Shown piece by piece: positions 9,663-19,268 of a DNA stretch of 64,000 bases. The DNA is from Blastochloris sulfoviridis (GTDB taxonomy: Bacteria > Pseudomonadota > Alphaproteobacteria > Rhizobiales > Xanthobacteraceae), in the NCBI RefSeq assembly GCF_008630065.1, contig NZ_VWPL01000008.1:1-64000 (forward strand). The letters are read 5' to 3'. A program made the translations under genes and the position numbers. Each line of letters starts with the position of its first letter. Within the stretch, counting starts at the first letter, position 1. The notes beneath the pieces were generated by a model that saw only the letters and a list, made by a program, of their open reading frames with translations, was not told the origin of the DNA and did no database searches.

Positions 9663-10319
9663 GTGAGCGATATTTACCTGAGAGAAGCCGACCTGCTGAC
9701 CGATTTCCTGAGGCGGGTCGAGACCCGCCTTCATCCGCTGCCGGCGGGCGCCGGCCATGCCGGGCCGGCGGCGATCCGCGGCGACCACGACCTCGACCCG
9801 TCGATGGCCATGCCCCCCGGCAGCCCGCCGCCACGCCCGGCCGCCGTGCTGGTGCCGGTGATCGCCCGCCCCGAGCCGACCGTGCTGCTCACCCAGCGCT
9901 CCTTGGCGCTGCCCGAACACCCCGGCCAGATCGCCTTCCCCGGCGGCAAGATCGACCCGACCGACGAAACCGCGATCGCCACCGCGCTGCGCGAGGCCGA
10001 AGAGGAGATCGGGCTCGACCCCGCCCGCGTCGCCCCCCTGGGGCTGCTCGACACCTATCTGTCGCGCACCGGCTTTCGCATCCTGCCGGTGGTGGCGGTG
10101 GTGCGGCCGCCCTTCGAGCTCATGATCAACCCGCGCGAGGTGGACGAGGCGTTCGAGGTGCCGCTCGCCTTCCTGATGGAGCCGGCCCACCACCTGCAGC
10201 ATTCGCGCCTGTGGAAAGGCCGGGAGCGTACCTACTACGCCATGCCGTTCGGCGACCGCTATATCTGGGGCGTCACCGCCGGAATTCTCCGAAACCTCTG
10301 GGAACGGGTCTACCGCTGA
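9663..10319 (+). CDS. Nudix hydrolase, CoA pyrophosphatase type
   Basis: A 218-residue hydrolase predicted to cleave coenzyme A or related diphosphates. The Nudix box is complete: GG-K-I-D-x5-E-x7-REAEEEIGL (about 94-118). It is preceded by LLTQRS...HPGQIAFPGGKID, the extra signature of the CoA-specific (YeaB/NudL) subgroup. Start is GTG at 9663, five bases after GGAG; the overlapping ATG at 9661 is out of frame. Its stop overlaps the next start (TGATG), and the three genes Nudix - DUF6111 - cca form a tightly coupled operon. Confidence 0.9.
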   Translation: MSDIYLREADLLTDFLRRVETRLHPLPAGAGHAGPAAIRGDHDLDPSMAMPPGSPPPRPAAVLVPVIARPEPTVLLTQRSLALPEHPGQIAFPGGKIDPTDETAIATALREAEEEIGLDPARVAPLGLLDTYLSRTGFRILPVVAVVRPPFELMINPREVDEAFEVPLAFLMEPAHHLQHSRLWKGRERTYYAMPFGDRYIWGVTAGILRNLWERVYR

Positions 10320-10582
10320 TGCTCCGAACCTTTCTCATCCAGGCCGGCCTGTTCCTCGCCCCGTTCGCGGCGTACGCGATCTATCTCGCCATTCGCCGCC
10401 GGCCGCTGCGCTCCGCCGAGAGTTGGACCGTGCCGGTGCTGGTGTGGTGCGGCGGGCTGGCGGTGATCCTGACCGTGACCGGCCTGTTGCTGCTCACCCA
10501 GTTCGAGCGGGCGCCCGCCGGCTCGACCTACATTCCGCCCCACCTGGAAGACGGCCGGGTGGTGCCGGGCCGGTTCAAATGA
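10319..10582 (+). CDS. DUF6111 family small membrane protein
   Basis: An 87-residue protein with two predicted membrane spans (about 4-24 and 37-58: VLVWCGGLAVILTVTGLLLL) and a conserved hydrophilic tail (STYIPPHLEDGRVVPGRFK). This matches the small family found between Nudix and CCA-adding enzyme genes in many alphaproteobacteria. Function is unknown. Its ATG shares a base with the Nudix stop and its own stop overlaps the cca start (ATGA), so translation is coupled on both sides. Confidence 0.8.
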   Translation: MLRTFLIQAGLFLAPFAAYAIYLAIRRRPLRSAESWTVPVLVWCGGLAVILTVTGLLLLTQFERAPAGSTYIPPHLEDGRVVPGRFK

Positions 10583-11838
10583 CCCCCTCCTCCGCCCTCG
10601 TGCCCTCGCTGGCCGGCGCCGCCTGGCTGTTCGACGGGCCGGCGGCGCGGGTGCTGGCAATGCTCGACCGCGACGGCGAGGAGGCGCGGGTGGTGGGCGG
10701 CGCGGTGCGCAACGCCCTGATGGGCCAGCCGCCCGGCGACATCGACATCGCCACCACCGCGACGCCGGACGAGGTGACGCGGCGCGCCCACGCCGCCGGG
10801 CTGAAGCCGGTGCCGACCGGCCTCGACCACGGCACGGTGACGGTGGTGGCCGATGGCGTCGGCATCGAGGTGACGACTCTGCGCCAGGATGTCGAGACCG
10901 ACGGACGGCGCGCCATGGTCGCCTTCGGCCGCGACTGGGAGGCCGACGCCCGCCGGCGCGACTTCACCATCAACGCCTTCTCGGCCGACCGTACCGGCCA
11001 CGTCTATGACCCGATCGGCGGCTTCGACGATCTGGCGCGGCGCCGGGTGCGGTTCATCGGCGATCCGGTCACCCGCATCCGCGAGGACTATCTGCGCATC
11101 CTGCGCTTCTTCCGCTTCCACGCCGGCTATGGAGTCGGCGCGCCGGACGCCGCGGGCCTCACCGCCTGCCTCGCCGAGCGGGCGGGGCTTGCCAAGCTGT
11201 CGCGCGAGCGCATCCGGCTGGAACTGTTGAAGCTGTTCAAGGCCGCGGGCGCCGGCGCCACGCTAGAAGTGATGGCCGACACCGGGCTGATCCACGCCGT
11301 GCTCGGCGGCATCGCCGACGCAGCAGCCTTTTCCCGCCTCGCCGCCATCGAGTCGGCGCGCGGCCTCGCGCCCGATCCGGTGCGGCGGCTGGCGGTGCTG
11401 GCGGTGCGCATCGAGGAGGACGCGGCGCGTCTGCACGACCGGCTGCGCCTCGCCAATGACGAGACGAGGCGGCTGACGCGGATTGCCGCGCACTGGCGCC
11501 ATGCCGCGGCCATGACCGTGGTCGAGGCCCGCACGCTTCTCTACCGGCTGGGCGCGCCGGACTATCGCGACGTCGTGCTCGCCGCCCTCGCGCTGTCGGG
11601 CGAGGCCGCCGCCGCGCCCGGCTGGGCGGACCGGCTCGACCTGCCGCAGCGCTGGACGCCGCCGCCCTGCCCGATCAAGGCCGCCGACCTGATGGCCCGC
11701 GGCCTGAAGCCCGGCCCGGCGCTGGGGCGGGCGCTGGCGCAGGCCGAGGCGGCCTGGATCGCCGCGGGCTTTCCGCTGGCGCCGGACGCGATCGGCCGCA
11801 TCGTCGGCGCGGCGGCGGGGCTGGGTTCCCCGGAGTGA
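10579..11838 (+). CDS. cca: CCA tRNA nucleotidyltransferase / poly(A) polymerase family
   Basis: A 419-residue class II nucleotidyltransferase that adds or repairs the 3'-CCA end of tRNAs. Visible motifs: VVGGAVRNALMG (38-49), the metal-binding GDIDIATTATP (53-63), and RRRDFTINAFS, all in the N-terminal catalytic head. RIREDYLRILRFFRFHA follows in the neck. The C-terminal half is alpha-helical as expected. The start overlaps the DUF6111 stop (ATGA). Last gene of its operon; repeat A copy 3 follows about 30 bp downstream. Confidence 0.92.
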   Translation: MTPSSALVPSLAGAAWLFDGPAARVLAMLDRDGEEARVVGGAVRNALMGQPPGDIDIATTATPDEVTRRAHAAGLKPVPTGLDHGTVTVVADGVGIEVTTLRQDVETDGRRAMVAFGRDWEADARRRDFTINAFSADRTGHVYDPIGGFDDLARRRVRFIGDPVTRIREDYLRILRFFRFHAGYGVGAPDAAGLTACLAERAGLAKLSRERIRLELLKLFKAAGAGATLEVMADTGLIHAVLGGIADAAAFSRLAAIESARGLAPDPVRRLAVLAVRIEEDAARLHDRLRLANDETRRLTRIAAHWRHAAAMTVVEARTLLYRLGAPDYRDVVLAALALSGEAAAAPGWADRLDLPQRWTPPPCPIKAADLMARGLKPGPALGRALAQAEAAWIAAGFPLAPDAIGRIVGAAAGLGSPE

Positions 11839-11866
11839 CGGGGCGGCGGAGCGGCTCGATCCTTCC

Positions 11867-12021
11867 TTCCCTCTCCCCTTGCGGGAGAGGGTGGCGAGAC
11901 CGAGCGTCAGCGAGGTTGAGCCGGGTGAGGGGTACATACGGCATTTGCTGGAAGATTCACCCCTCACCCGCCTCGCGATCTGACGATCGCTCTGCACCCT
12001 CTCCCACAAGGGGAGAGGGAA
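11867..12021. repeat. Long intergenic palindromic repeat, family A copy 3
   Basis: Same bipartite CCCTCTCCCC/GGGGAGAGGG organisation as the copy at 188-341, here between the convergent cca and DUF2158 genes, where it could serve as a bidirectional transcription end. Confidence 0.85.
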
Positions 12022-12087
12022 GAAGAGGTCAGGTTGCTCACCCGAAAGCCGTATGAAACAACCGGGGCGCTCAGCTCTGCGGCGCGT

Positions 12088-12285
12088 TCAGTCTTCCTCT
12101 TCTACTTCCTCGGCGTCCTCGATCTCGACGTGGACGAGCAGCGCCGGCGAAAAATCATAGGTGCGGAACTCGCCGATCTCATCCGCGAAATACACGCACT
12201 GGATGGCGTTCTTCTCCACGCCACTGACGGTCAGCAGCGGGCCACCCGATTTGAGCTGGGCGATATCACCGATTTCGAACTTCAT
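12088..12285 (-). CDS. YodC-family DUF2158 protein
   Basis: A 65-residue acidic protein beginning MKFEIGDIAQLKSGGPLLTV, which matches the small DUF2158 (YodC) family of unknown function. The start is fixed by AGGAGAG six bases upstream of the ATG at 12285. The C-terminus is strongly acidic (EIEDAEEVEEED). Monocistronic. Confidence 0.82.
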   Translation of the reverse strand: MKFEIGDIAQLKSGGPLLTVSGVEKNAIQCVYFADEIGEFRTYDFSPALLVHVEIEDAEEVEEED

Positions 12286-12711
12286 GACGATCTCTCCTGG
12301 TAGTCTAGAGCATCTGCCGGCCACAATGAACGGGCAGATACTCTAAGCTCTTGCTTTTTTTACATTCTCTTTCGCAAGACCGGTAAAAGCTCTTGCGGAG
12401 AATGCTCGATCCGAACAGTCTCTTCCGGCAGTCAACGGCGCCGCCACCTTGTCACCTCTCGATGGCCGGTTCGCGACCATCGGCTCGCGCAGACCGGCTC
12501 GCGAGGATCGTCTCCGACCTGCCGCGAACGGGCCTGCCGCGAACGGGCCTGCCGCGAATGGGCCTGCCGGCGGCGAATCGCCGTCGACAGCCTTCGGCCC
12601 TGATGCTGTTCGCCATCGCGCCGGCAGGCAAGGGTCAACCTTGAGCTTGCCGCCCTTGAGCGTGGCGTCCCCGTGCGCGCAGCCCTTGGCCGGCCCGGCC
12701 GCCTCGCGGGC
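12286..12711. other. Gene-free stretch with repeats (426 bp)
   Basis: No gene is supported. 12306-12343 pairs AGAGCATCTGCC with GGCAGATACTCT. 12364-12412 pairs CATTCTC-CGCAAGA with TCTTGCGGAGAATG, related to the repeat at 33354-33400. 12518-12562 is three tandem copies of a 15-bp unit (CCTGCCGCGAACGGG). A T7 run at 12354-12360 gives the middle an AT-rich character. The left part probably carries the promoter of the DUF2158 gene. Confidence 0.6.
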
Positions 12712-13611
12712 TCACGGCCACGCCACCATCGGCGGCATCGACGACAGGATGGCGTCGACATTGCCGCCGGTCTTGAGCCCGAACAGCGTGCCGCGGTCGT
12801 AGAGCAGGTTGAACTCGACATAGCGGCCGCGCCGCTGAAGCTGTTCGGTCCGCTCGGCCGCGCTCCAGCGCGTCGCCCAGTTGGTGCGCACGATCGGCGG
12901 ATAGGCGGCGAGAAACGCCTCGCCGACCCGGCGCACGAAGGCGAAATCGGCGTCCCAGCCGCCGCTGTCGAGCCAGTCGAAGAAGATGCCGCCGACGCCG
13001 CGCGGCTCGTTGCGGTGCTTGAGGAAGAAATAGTCGTCGCACCACATCTTGAACTTGTCGTAGTTTGCCACCCCCGCGTGGATGTCGCACGCCTGCCGCA
13101 TGGCGGCGTGGAAGGCGCGGGTGTCGGGATCGTCCTGGCTGCGCCGGCGGGCCAGCATCGGCGTCAGATCCGAGCCGCCGCCGAACCACGCCTTCGAGGT
13201 GACAACGAAACGCGTGTTCATGTGCGCGGTCGGCACATGCGGATTCAGGGGATGGGCGATCAGCGACAGGCCCGAGGCCCAGAAGCGCGGATCGGCCTCC
13301 GCCCCGGGGATCTCGGAGCGGAACTCCGGCGCGAATTCGCCGAACACCGTCGAGACATGGACGCCGACCTTCTCGAACACGCGCCCGCGCAGCATCGACA
13401 TCGCGCCGCCGCCGCCCGGCGCGCCCGAATGGTCGGTGCGCGCCCACGGCGTGCGCTCGAACCGGCCCGGCCGCGCGCCCTCGGGCGCGAACGGCCCCGG
13501 CGCCTCCTGTTCGAGGTCTTCGATCGCGAGGCAGATGCGCTCGCGCAATTCCTCGAACCACGCCTTGGCGCGGTCCTTTCGCGTCTCCAGTTCCGCGGCA
13601 TCCACAGCCAT
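12712..13611 (-). CDS. hemF: Oxygen-dependent coproporphyrinogen III oxidase
   Basis: Oxidative decarboxylation of coproporphyrinogen III to protoporphyrinogen IX in haem and (bacterio)chlorophyll synthesis, using O2. The 299-residue protein has the full family length and signature: [16 protein letters not shown] followed by [12 protein letters not shown], plus the active-site HMNTRF and [10 protein letters not shown] segments. Start chosen at 13611 because AGGAGG lies five bases upstream; an in-frame ATG at 13635 overlaps the end of trmL and would add eight residues. Cotranscribed with trmL. The need for O2 fits a facultative aerobe. Confidence 0.92.
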   Translation of the reverse strand: MAVDAAELETRKDRAKAWFEELRERICLAIEDLEQEAPGPFAPEGARPGRFERTPWARTDHSGAPGGGGAMSMLRGRVFEKVGVHVSTVFGEFAPEFRSEIPGAEADPRFWASGLSLIAHPLNPHVPTAHMNTRFVVTSKAWFGGGSDLTPMLARRRSQDDPDTRAFHAAMRQACDIHAGVANYDKFKMWCDDYFFLKHRNEPRGVGGIFFDWLDSGGWDADFAFVRRVGEAFLAAYPPIVRTNWATRWSAAERTEQLQRRGRYVEFNLLYDRGTLFGLKTGGNVDAILSSMPPMVAWP

Positions 13612-13627
13612 CCGGGCCTCCTGGTTC

Positions 13628-14122
13628 TCAGCCATGCTCAAGCGTCGGCGGCCCGCCGTCAACGGCCGGCGGAAAGCCGCCGGTCTGGCGCAGCGCCAGG
13701 GCGAGCGCCATCGCCGCCGCCACCGCCACATTGAGCGAGCGCACGCCGCCCACCATCGGGATGATCAGCCGCGCATCGGCGGCGGCGTGCACGTGATCGG
13801 GCACGCCGGCGGACTCGCGCCCGAACAGCAGCACGTCCCCCGCCGCGAATGTGAAGTCGACGAACGAACGATCTGCCGTCGTGGTAAACAGCACAAGGCG
13901 ATGACCCGCCGACCGGCGCCAGCTCTCGAATGCCGAAAACGAGGCGTGGCGGGCGATCGCGGCGAGATCGAGATAGTCCATGCCGGCGCGCAGGAAGGCG
14001 CGGTCGCCGGTGGGGAAGCCGGCCGGCTCGATGATGGCGAGCGGCACGCCGAGGCAGGCGCAAAGGCGCGCCAGCGTGCCGGCGTTCTGCGGAATGTCGG
14101 GCTGAAACAGGGCAATGTGCAA
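13628..14122 (-). CDS. trmL: tRNA (cytidine(34)-2'-O)-methyltransferase, SPOUT family
   Basis: A 164-residue SPOUT methyltransferase that modifies the wobble base of tRNA-Leu. It begins [20 protein letters not shown], the standard family N-terminus, and carries the knot motifs [34 protein letters not shown]. The best start is TTG at 14122, giving Met-His-Ile-Ala-Leu-Phe-Gln; no ATG exists near that position in frame. Its last codons overlap the alternative hemF start, so the two genes form one unit. Divergent from petA. Confidence 0.88.
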   Translation of the reverse strand: MHIALFQPDIPQNAGTLARLCACLGVPLAIIEPAGFPTGDRAFLRAGMDYLDLAAIARHASFSAFESWRRSAGHRLVLFTTTADRSFVDFTFAAGDVLLFGRESAGVPDHVHAAADARLIIPMVGGVRSLNVAVAAAMALALALRQTGGFPPAVDGGPPTLEHG

Positions 14123-14190
14123 GAATTTTGAGCGCTGTTGGCGTTGTCCGGATGCGGATGGACCGCCGCGGAGGTAAGTGTCAAACAATG

Positions 14191-14219
14191 TTGACGATGG
14201 TCCGACCACGCCCTCTAGA
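14191..14219 (+). promoter_or_regulatory. Candidate petABC promoter with overlapping inverted repeat
   Basis: TTGACG (14191-14196) and TCTAGA (14214-14219) are 17 bases apart, a sigma-70-like arrangement about 190 bp upstream of petA. GTCAA-N6-TTGAC (14180-14195) overlaps the -35 box and could be an operator. It does not match the FNR consensus. The long leader suggests further control elements, but I see no defined structure there. Confidence 0.45.
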
Positions 14220-14407
14220 CAAGGCCGGCAGGCGATGCCATGAGAAATTTGCCGGAGCGGGCCATGTCGGACTTTGACGTCCGGCAGGGCTGAACGTGCT
14301 TTCGGCAACAGAGCTCGTGGGGGCGCGAGTCTCGGAGTGAGCGGATCGCGCAACGCGTCCGCGGAGCGATCAGACCGACCAGCTCGGACAGACCGAAAGG
14401 ACATACC

Positions 14408-14950
14408 GTGGCCAGTTCCGATACGGCCGAATCCACTCGCCGGGATTTCCTCTACGTCGCGACCGCCGCCATGGGGGCGGTCGGCGTAGCGGCAGTGGCT
14501 TGGCCCTTCATTCACCAGATGAATCCGGACGCTGCGACGATCGCGGCCGGGGCGCCGATCGACCTTGATCTTTCGCCGGTGGCGGAAGGCCAGATCATTC
14601 GCGTGTTCTGGCGCGGCAAGCCGATCTTCGTGCGGCACCGCACGCCCAAGGAGATCGCGGACGAGCAGAACACCGACCTCGCCTCGCTGATCGATCCGGC
14701 GCCCGACAGCGCCCGCGTCAAGCCCGGCAAGGAGCAGTGGCTGGTGGTCTATGCCAGCTGCACCCATCTCGGCTGCATTCCGCTCGGCCACCAGGGCGAT
14801 TGGGGCGGCTGGTTCTGCCCGTGTCACGGCTCGGCCTACGACACGGCCGGACGCGTCCGCCGGGGACCGGCGCCGCTGAACCTGCCGCTGCCGCCGTATG
14901 AATTCGTCGAGAACACCAAGATCCGCATCGGCGCGGGTGCCAGCGCCTGA
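14408..14950 (+). CDS. petA: Ubiquinol-cytochrome c reductase, Rieske iron-sulfur subunit
   Basis: The 2Fe-2S subunit of the cytochrome bc1 complex, which takes an electron from ubiquinol and passes it to cytochrome c1. 180 residues. A twin-arginine motif TRRDFL (10-15) precedes the single membrane anchor (about 17-37). Cluster ligands are CTHLGC (118-123) and CPCHGS (137-142), with [12 protein letters not shown] beyond. Start is GTG at 14408 after AGGA. First gene of petABC. Confidence 0.96.
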   Translation: MASSDTAESTRRDFLYVATAAMGAVGVAAVAWPFIHQMNPDAATIAAGAPIDLDLSPVAEGQIIRVFWRGKPIFVRHRTPKEIADEQNTDLASLIDPAPDSARVKPGKEQWLVVYASCTHLGCIPLGHQGDWGGWFCPCHGSAYDTAGRVRRGPAPLNLPLPPYEFVENTKIRIGAGASA

Positions 14951-14982
14951 GACAAGCGCGAGACGAGGTGAGAGTCCAAGCC

Positions 14983-16242
14983 ATGAGCGGACATTCGAGT
15001 TATCAGCCCCGCACGGGGATCGAGCGCTGGCTCGATACGCGCCTGCCGATCGTACGCATGATTTACGATCAGTTCGTCGCGTTCCCGGTGCCGAAGAACA
15101 TCAACTACGCCTACGCCTTCGGCGCCATTCTCGCGGTCTTCCTGATCGTGCAGATCGTGAGCGGCGTTGTGCTGGCGATGCACTACATTCCGCATGAGAC
15201 GATGGCGTTCGCGTCGATCGAGCACATCATGCGCGACGTCAACTACGGTTGGCTGATCCGCTACATCCACATGAACGGCGCGTCGTTCTTCTTCTTCGCC
15301 GTCTATGTGCACACCTTCCGCGGCATGTATTACGGCTCCTACAAGGAGCCGCGCGAGATCCTGTGGATCCTCGGCGTCATCATCCTGATCCTGATGATGG
15401 CCACCGCCTTCATGGGCTACGTGCTGCCGTGGGGCCAGATGAGCTTCTGGGGCGCCACCGTCATCACCAACCTGTTCTCGGCCATTCCCTTTATCGGCGA
15501 TCCGATCGTCACGTGGCTGTGGGGCGGCTACGCGGTCGGCAACCCGACGCTGACCCGCTTCTATTCGCTGCACTACCTCCTGCCGTTCGTCATCGTCGGC
15601 GTGGTCATCCTCCACGTCTGGGCGCTGCACGTCACCGGCCAGACCAATCCGGACAATGTCGATCCCAAGACGCCGGATGACACCGTCCACTTCACGCCGT
15701 TTGCGCTGACCAAGGACGCCTTCGCGATCGGCCTGTGCTTCATCGCCTTCGCGTGGTTCGTGTTCTACGTGCCGAACTATCTCGGCCACGCCGACAACTA
15801 CGTCCCGGCCAATCCGGGCGTGACGCCGGCGCACATCGTGCCGGAATGGTACCTGCTGCCGTTCTACGCCATCCTGCGCGCCGTGCCCGACAAGCTCGGC
15901 GGCGTGATCGCGATGTTCGGCGCGCTGATCGTGCTGATCTTCCTGCCGTGGCTCGACGGCTCGAAGGTCAAGTCGGCGGCCTACCGTCCGTGGTACCGGG
16001 TGTTCTTCTGGATCTTCGTGGCGGACTGCATCTTCCTCGGCTGGCTCGGCGCCATGCCGGCCGAAGGCATCTATCCCACGCTCTCCCAGGTCGGCACGGC
16101 CTGGTACTTCGCCCACTTCTTCATCATCATTCCGGCGCTCGGCTATTTCGAAAAGCCGAAGCCCCTGCCGGAGTCGATCAGCGAAGCGGTGAGGCTCCGC
16201 CACGAGCGGCCGAGCCTCTACGCCCGACTGATGAACCGTTGA
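14983..16242 (+). CDS. petB: Cytochrome b of the bc1 complex
   Basis: A 419-residue, eight-span membrane subunit carrying both b haems and the quinol and quinone sites. Haem ligands appear as two His pairs spaced 14 apart: IHMNG...YVHTF on helix B and SLHYL...ILHVW on helix D. The Qo-site motif PEWY is present in [15 protein letters not shown]. Start at the ATG at 14983; a GTG at 14968 would add five residues. It is a separate gene from petC, unlike the fused fbcH gene of Bradyrhizobium. Confidence 0.96.
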   Translation: MSGHSSYQPRTGIERWLDTRLPIVRMIYDQFVAFPVPKNINYAYAFGAILAVFLIVQIVSGVVLAMHYIPHETMAFASIEHIMRDVNYGWLIRYIHMNGASFFFFAVYVHTFRGMYYGSYKEPREILWILGVIILILMMATAFMGYVLPWGQMSFWGATVITNLFSAIPFIGDPIVTWLWGGYAVGNPTLTRFYSLHYLLPFVIVGVVILHVWALHVTGQTNPDNVDPKTPDDTVHFTPFALTKDAFAIGLCFIAFAWFVFYVPNYLGHADNYVPANPGVTPAHIVPEWYLLPFYAILRAVPDKLGGVIAMFGALIVLIFLPWLDGSKVKSAAYRPWYRVFFWIFVADCIFLGWLGAMPAEGIYPTLSQVGTAWYFAHFFIIIPALGYFEKPKPLPESISEAVRLRHERPSLYARLMNR

Positions 16243-16262
16243 GCGGGGCGGGAGATCTCGAC

Positions 16263-17123
16263 ATGACCATCAAGTTCCGCTTCGCCGCCCCGCTGGCCCT
16301 GGCGCTCGGCCTGGCCGTCTCCTCCCTGGCGGTCTCGACCCCGCCCGCCAAGGCGTCGGGAGGCGACACGCCGCACCTGCAGGAGTGGTCGTTCGCCGGC
16401 TTCCTCGGCCAATACGACAAGGACCAGCTCCGGCGCGGCTTCAAGGTGTTCCAGACCGTCTGCGTCTCCTGCCACACCCTCGACAAGGTGGCCTTCCGCA
16501 ACCTCGCCGAGCCGGGCGGGCCGGAACTGCCGCTGGACGAGGTGCAGCAGATCGCCGCGGGCTGGCCGATCCAGGTCAAGGACATCAACGACAAGGGCGA
16601 CCCGATCGAGCGTGCCCCGCGCCTCGCCGACCGTTTCCCCTCGCAGTACCCCAACGAAGAAGCGGCCCGCGTCATGCACAATGGTGCGTTGCCGCCGGAC
16701 CAGTCGGTGATCGCCAAGGCCCGCACCTTCCAGCGCGGCTTCCCGTGGTGGGTCACCGACATCTTCACCCAGTACAACGAGAACGGCGTCGACTATATCG
16801 TCGCCCTGCTCAACGGCTACGAGGACGCGCCGGAAGGCTTCAAGGTGCCGGACGGCTCGTTCTACAATAAGTACTTCCCCGGCCACATCATCGGCATGGC
16901 GCCGCCGCTCGCCGACGGCCTCATCACCTATGGCGACGGCACGCCGGAAACCCAGTTCCAGTATTCCAAGGACGTCGCGGCGTTCCTGATGTGGGCGGCC
17001 GAGCCGACGCTCGACGTGCGCAAGCGCATCGGCTGGTACGTGCTGGGCTTCCTGGTGATCTTCGCCGGCCTGCTCTATGCCACCAAATGGACGGTGTGGC
17101 GGCAGGTGAAGGGCCACGCCTGA
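16263..17123 (+). CDS. petC: Cytochrome c1 of the bc1 complex
   Basis: A 286-residue c-type cytochrome that passes electrons from the Rieske protein to soluble or membrane cytochrome c. A cleavable signal peptide ends near residue 31 (STPPAKA). The haem attachment site is CVSCH (67-71), the Met ligand lies in IIGMAPPL, and a C-terminal membrane anchor (about 258-278) ends with WRQVKGHA. It lies 20 bp after petB and is followed by a strong terminator, closing the operon. Confidence 0.96.
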   Translation: MTIKFRFAAPLALALGLAVSSLAVSTPPAKASGGDTPHLQEWSFAGFLGQYDKDQLRRGFKVFQTVCVSCHTLDKVAFRNLAEPGGPELPLDEVQQIAAGWPIQVKDINDKGDPIERAPRLADRFPSQYPNEEAARVMHNGALPPDQSVIAKARTFQRGFPWWVTDIFTQYNENGVDYIVALLNGYEDAPEGFKVPDGSFYNKYFPGHIIGMAPPLADGLITYGDGTPETQFQYSKDVAAFLMWAAEPTLDVRKRIGWYVLGFLVIFAGLLYATKWTVWRQVKGHA

Positions 17124-17167
17124 TGCGCGGCCCTTCGGCGCCGCGTTCGTGATCGAACCGAGACGAA

Positions 17168-17192
17168 GGGGCCCGGCGACGGGCCCCTTTTT
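17168..17192 (+). terminator. Rho-independent terminator of petABC
   Basis: GGGGCCCG - GCGA - CGGGCCCC followed directly by TTTTT: an 8-bp perfect GC stem, four-base loop and T-tract 45 bp after the petC stop. The clearest intrinsic terminator in the window. Confidence 0.92.
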
Positions 17193-17215
17193 CATGTTGT
17201 TGCGGAGTAGTTCTC

Positions 17216-18094
<879 letters not shown>

Positions 18095-18158
18095 GCCGGA
18101 AACGCATGTCGGGGGCGCGCCGCGCACGCCGGCGCCGACAAGACGAGGGGGAACCAGC

Positions 18159-18686
18159 ATGAATCTCAAGGATGCGATCCGCACGATTCCCGATTATCCC
18201 AAGCCGGGCATCCTGTTTCGCGACATCACCACGCTGCTCGGCAGCGCCAAGGCGTTCCGCCGGGCGATCGACGAGCTGGTGCAGCCCTGGGCCGGCGACA
18301 AGATCGACAAGGTGGCGGGCATCGAGGCGCGCGGCTTCATCGTCGGCGGCGCGGTCGCCCACCAGCTTTCGGCCGGCTTCGTGCCGATCCGCAAGAAGGG
18401 CAAGCTGCCGCACCAGACCGTGCGCATGGCCTACGCCCTCGAATACGGCACCGACGAGATGGAGATGCACGTCGATGCGGTGATCGCCGGCGAGCGGCTG
18501 ATCCTGGTCGACGACCTGATCGCCACCGGCGGCACGGCGATCGGCGCTGTCAACCTGTTGCGCAACATGGGCGCCAATGTCGTGGCGGCGTGCTTCATCG
18601 TCGACCTGCCCGACCTCGGCGGCCGCCAGAAGCTCGAGGCGCTCGACGTGCCGGTGCGCACGCTCACGGCCTTCGAGGGGCATTGA
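18159..18686 (+). CDS. apt: Adenine phosphoribosyltransferase
   Basis: Converts adenine and PRPP to AMP. 175 residues, the usual length. The PRPP-binding motif [14 protein letters not shown] (about 109-122) is intact, and the N-terminal [18 protein letters not shown] is the family hallmark. Start follows a GAGGGGG ribosome binding site. Placed directly after mtnP to recycle the adenine released there. Confidence 0.95.
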   Translation: MNLKDAIRTIPDYPKPGILFRDITTLLGSAKAFRRAIDELVQPWAGDKIDKVAGIEARGFIVGGAVAHQLSAGFVPIRKKGKLPHQTVRMAYALEYGTDEMEMHVDAVIAGERLILVDDLIATGGTAIGAVNLLRNMGANVVAACFIVDLPDLGGRQKLEALDVPVRTLTAFEGH

Positions 18687-18689
18687 CCG

Positions 18690-19075
18690 CGCGTCATCCC
18701 GGGCAAGCGGAAGCCTGTCGTCCCGGGCAAGGGCCGCAGGCCCGCGACCCGGGACCGCGCGCCGGAAAGGCACCCTCTCCGGAAAACGATCCCGGCTCTC
18801 GCTGCGCTCGGCCGGGATGACAAAGCCCCCGCTGTCGTCCCGGGCAAGGGCCGCAGGCCCGCGACCCGAGACCGTGTTCCGGAAGGGGTGCCTTTTTCGG
18901 ATGACGATCCCGGCTCTCGCTGCGCTCGGCCGGGATGACAAAGCCCCCGCTGTCGTCCCGGGCAAGCGGCGCAGCCGCGCGAGCCCGGGACCGTGTTCCG
19001 GAAGTTGTCCCTCCTCCGGAAAACGATCCCGGCTCTCGGCTCACGCTCGGCCGGGATGACAAAGCCCAAGCGACA
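18690..19075. repeat. Cluster of family B palindromic repeats
   Basis: At least three head-to-tail units, each pairing a (G)TC(A/G)TCCCGG...CCGGGA(C/T) half-site with GACGATCCCGGCTCTCGCTGCGC-type sequence ending CCGGGATGAC. The second and third units are close to 100 bp each and nearly identical. Together with a unique tail to 19268 they fill the 582-bp gap between apt and the glycosyltransferase gene; no gene is supported there. Confidence 0.85.
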
Positions 19076-19268
19076 ACGCGCCCCCGCCCGCGCGCCGGCG
19101 GTTCAAATTGCCGCAGCGACAGGCGGCGCGGCGCCGGGAACCCGCCCTTCCACGACACGTTGACCGACCAGATGACCCAGGCAGAGCCTGTGTTGCCCCC
19201 TGGTCGGCGCACCCGTGCGCAGGCCGCCAACTCGATGTCGCCATCGAGCTGACCAACACGAGGTGCCC

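Noticed and set aside
12393-12644. A frame with LPRTG repeated, resembling LPxTG sorting signals
   Set aside because: It is a translation of a 15-bp tandem repeat, in a Gram-negative genome, without signal peptide, membrane tail or ribosome binding site.
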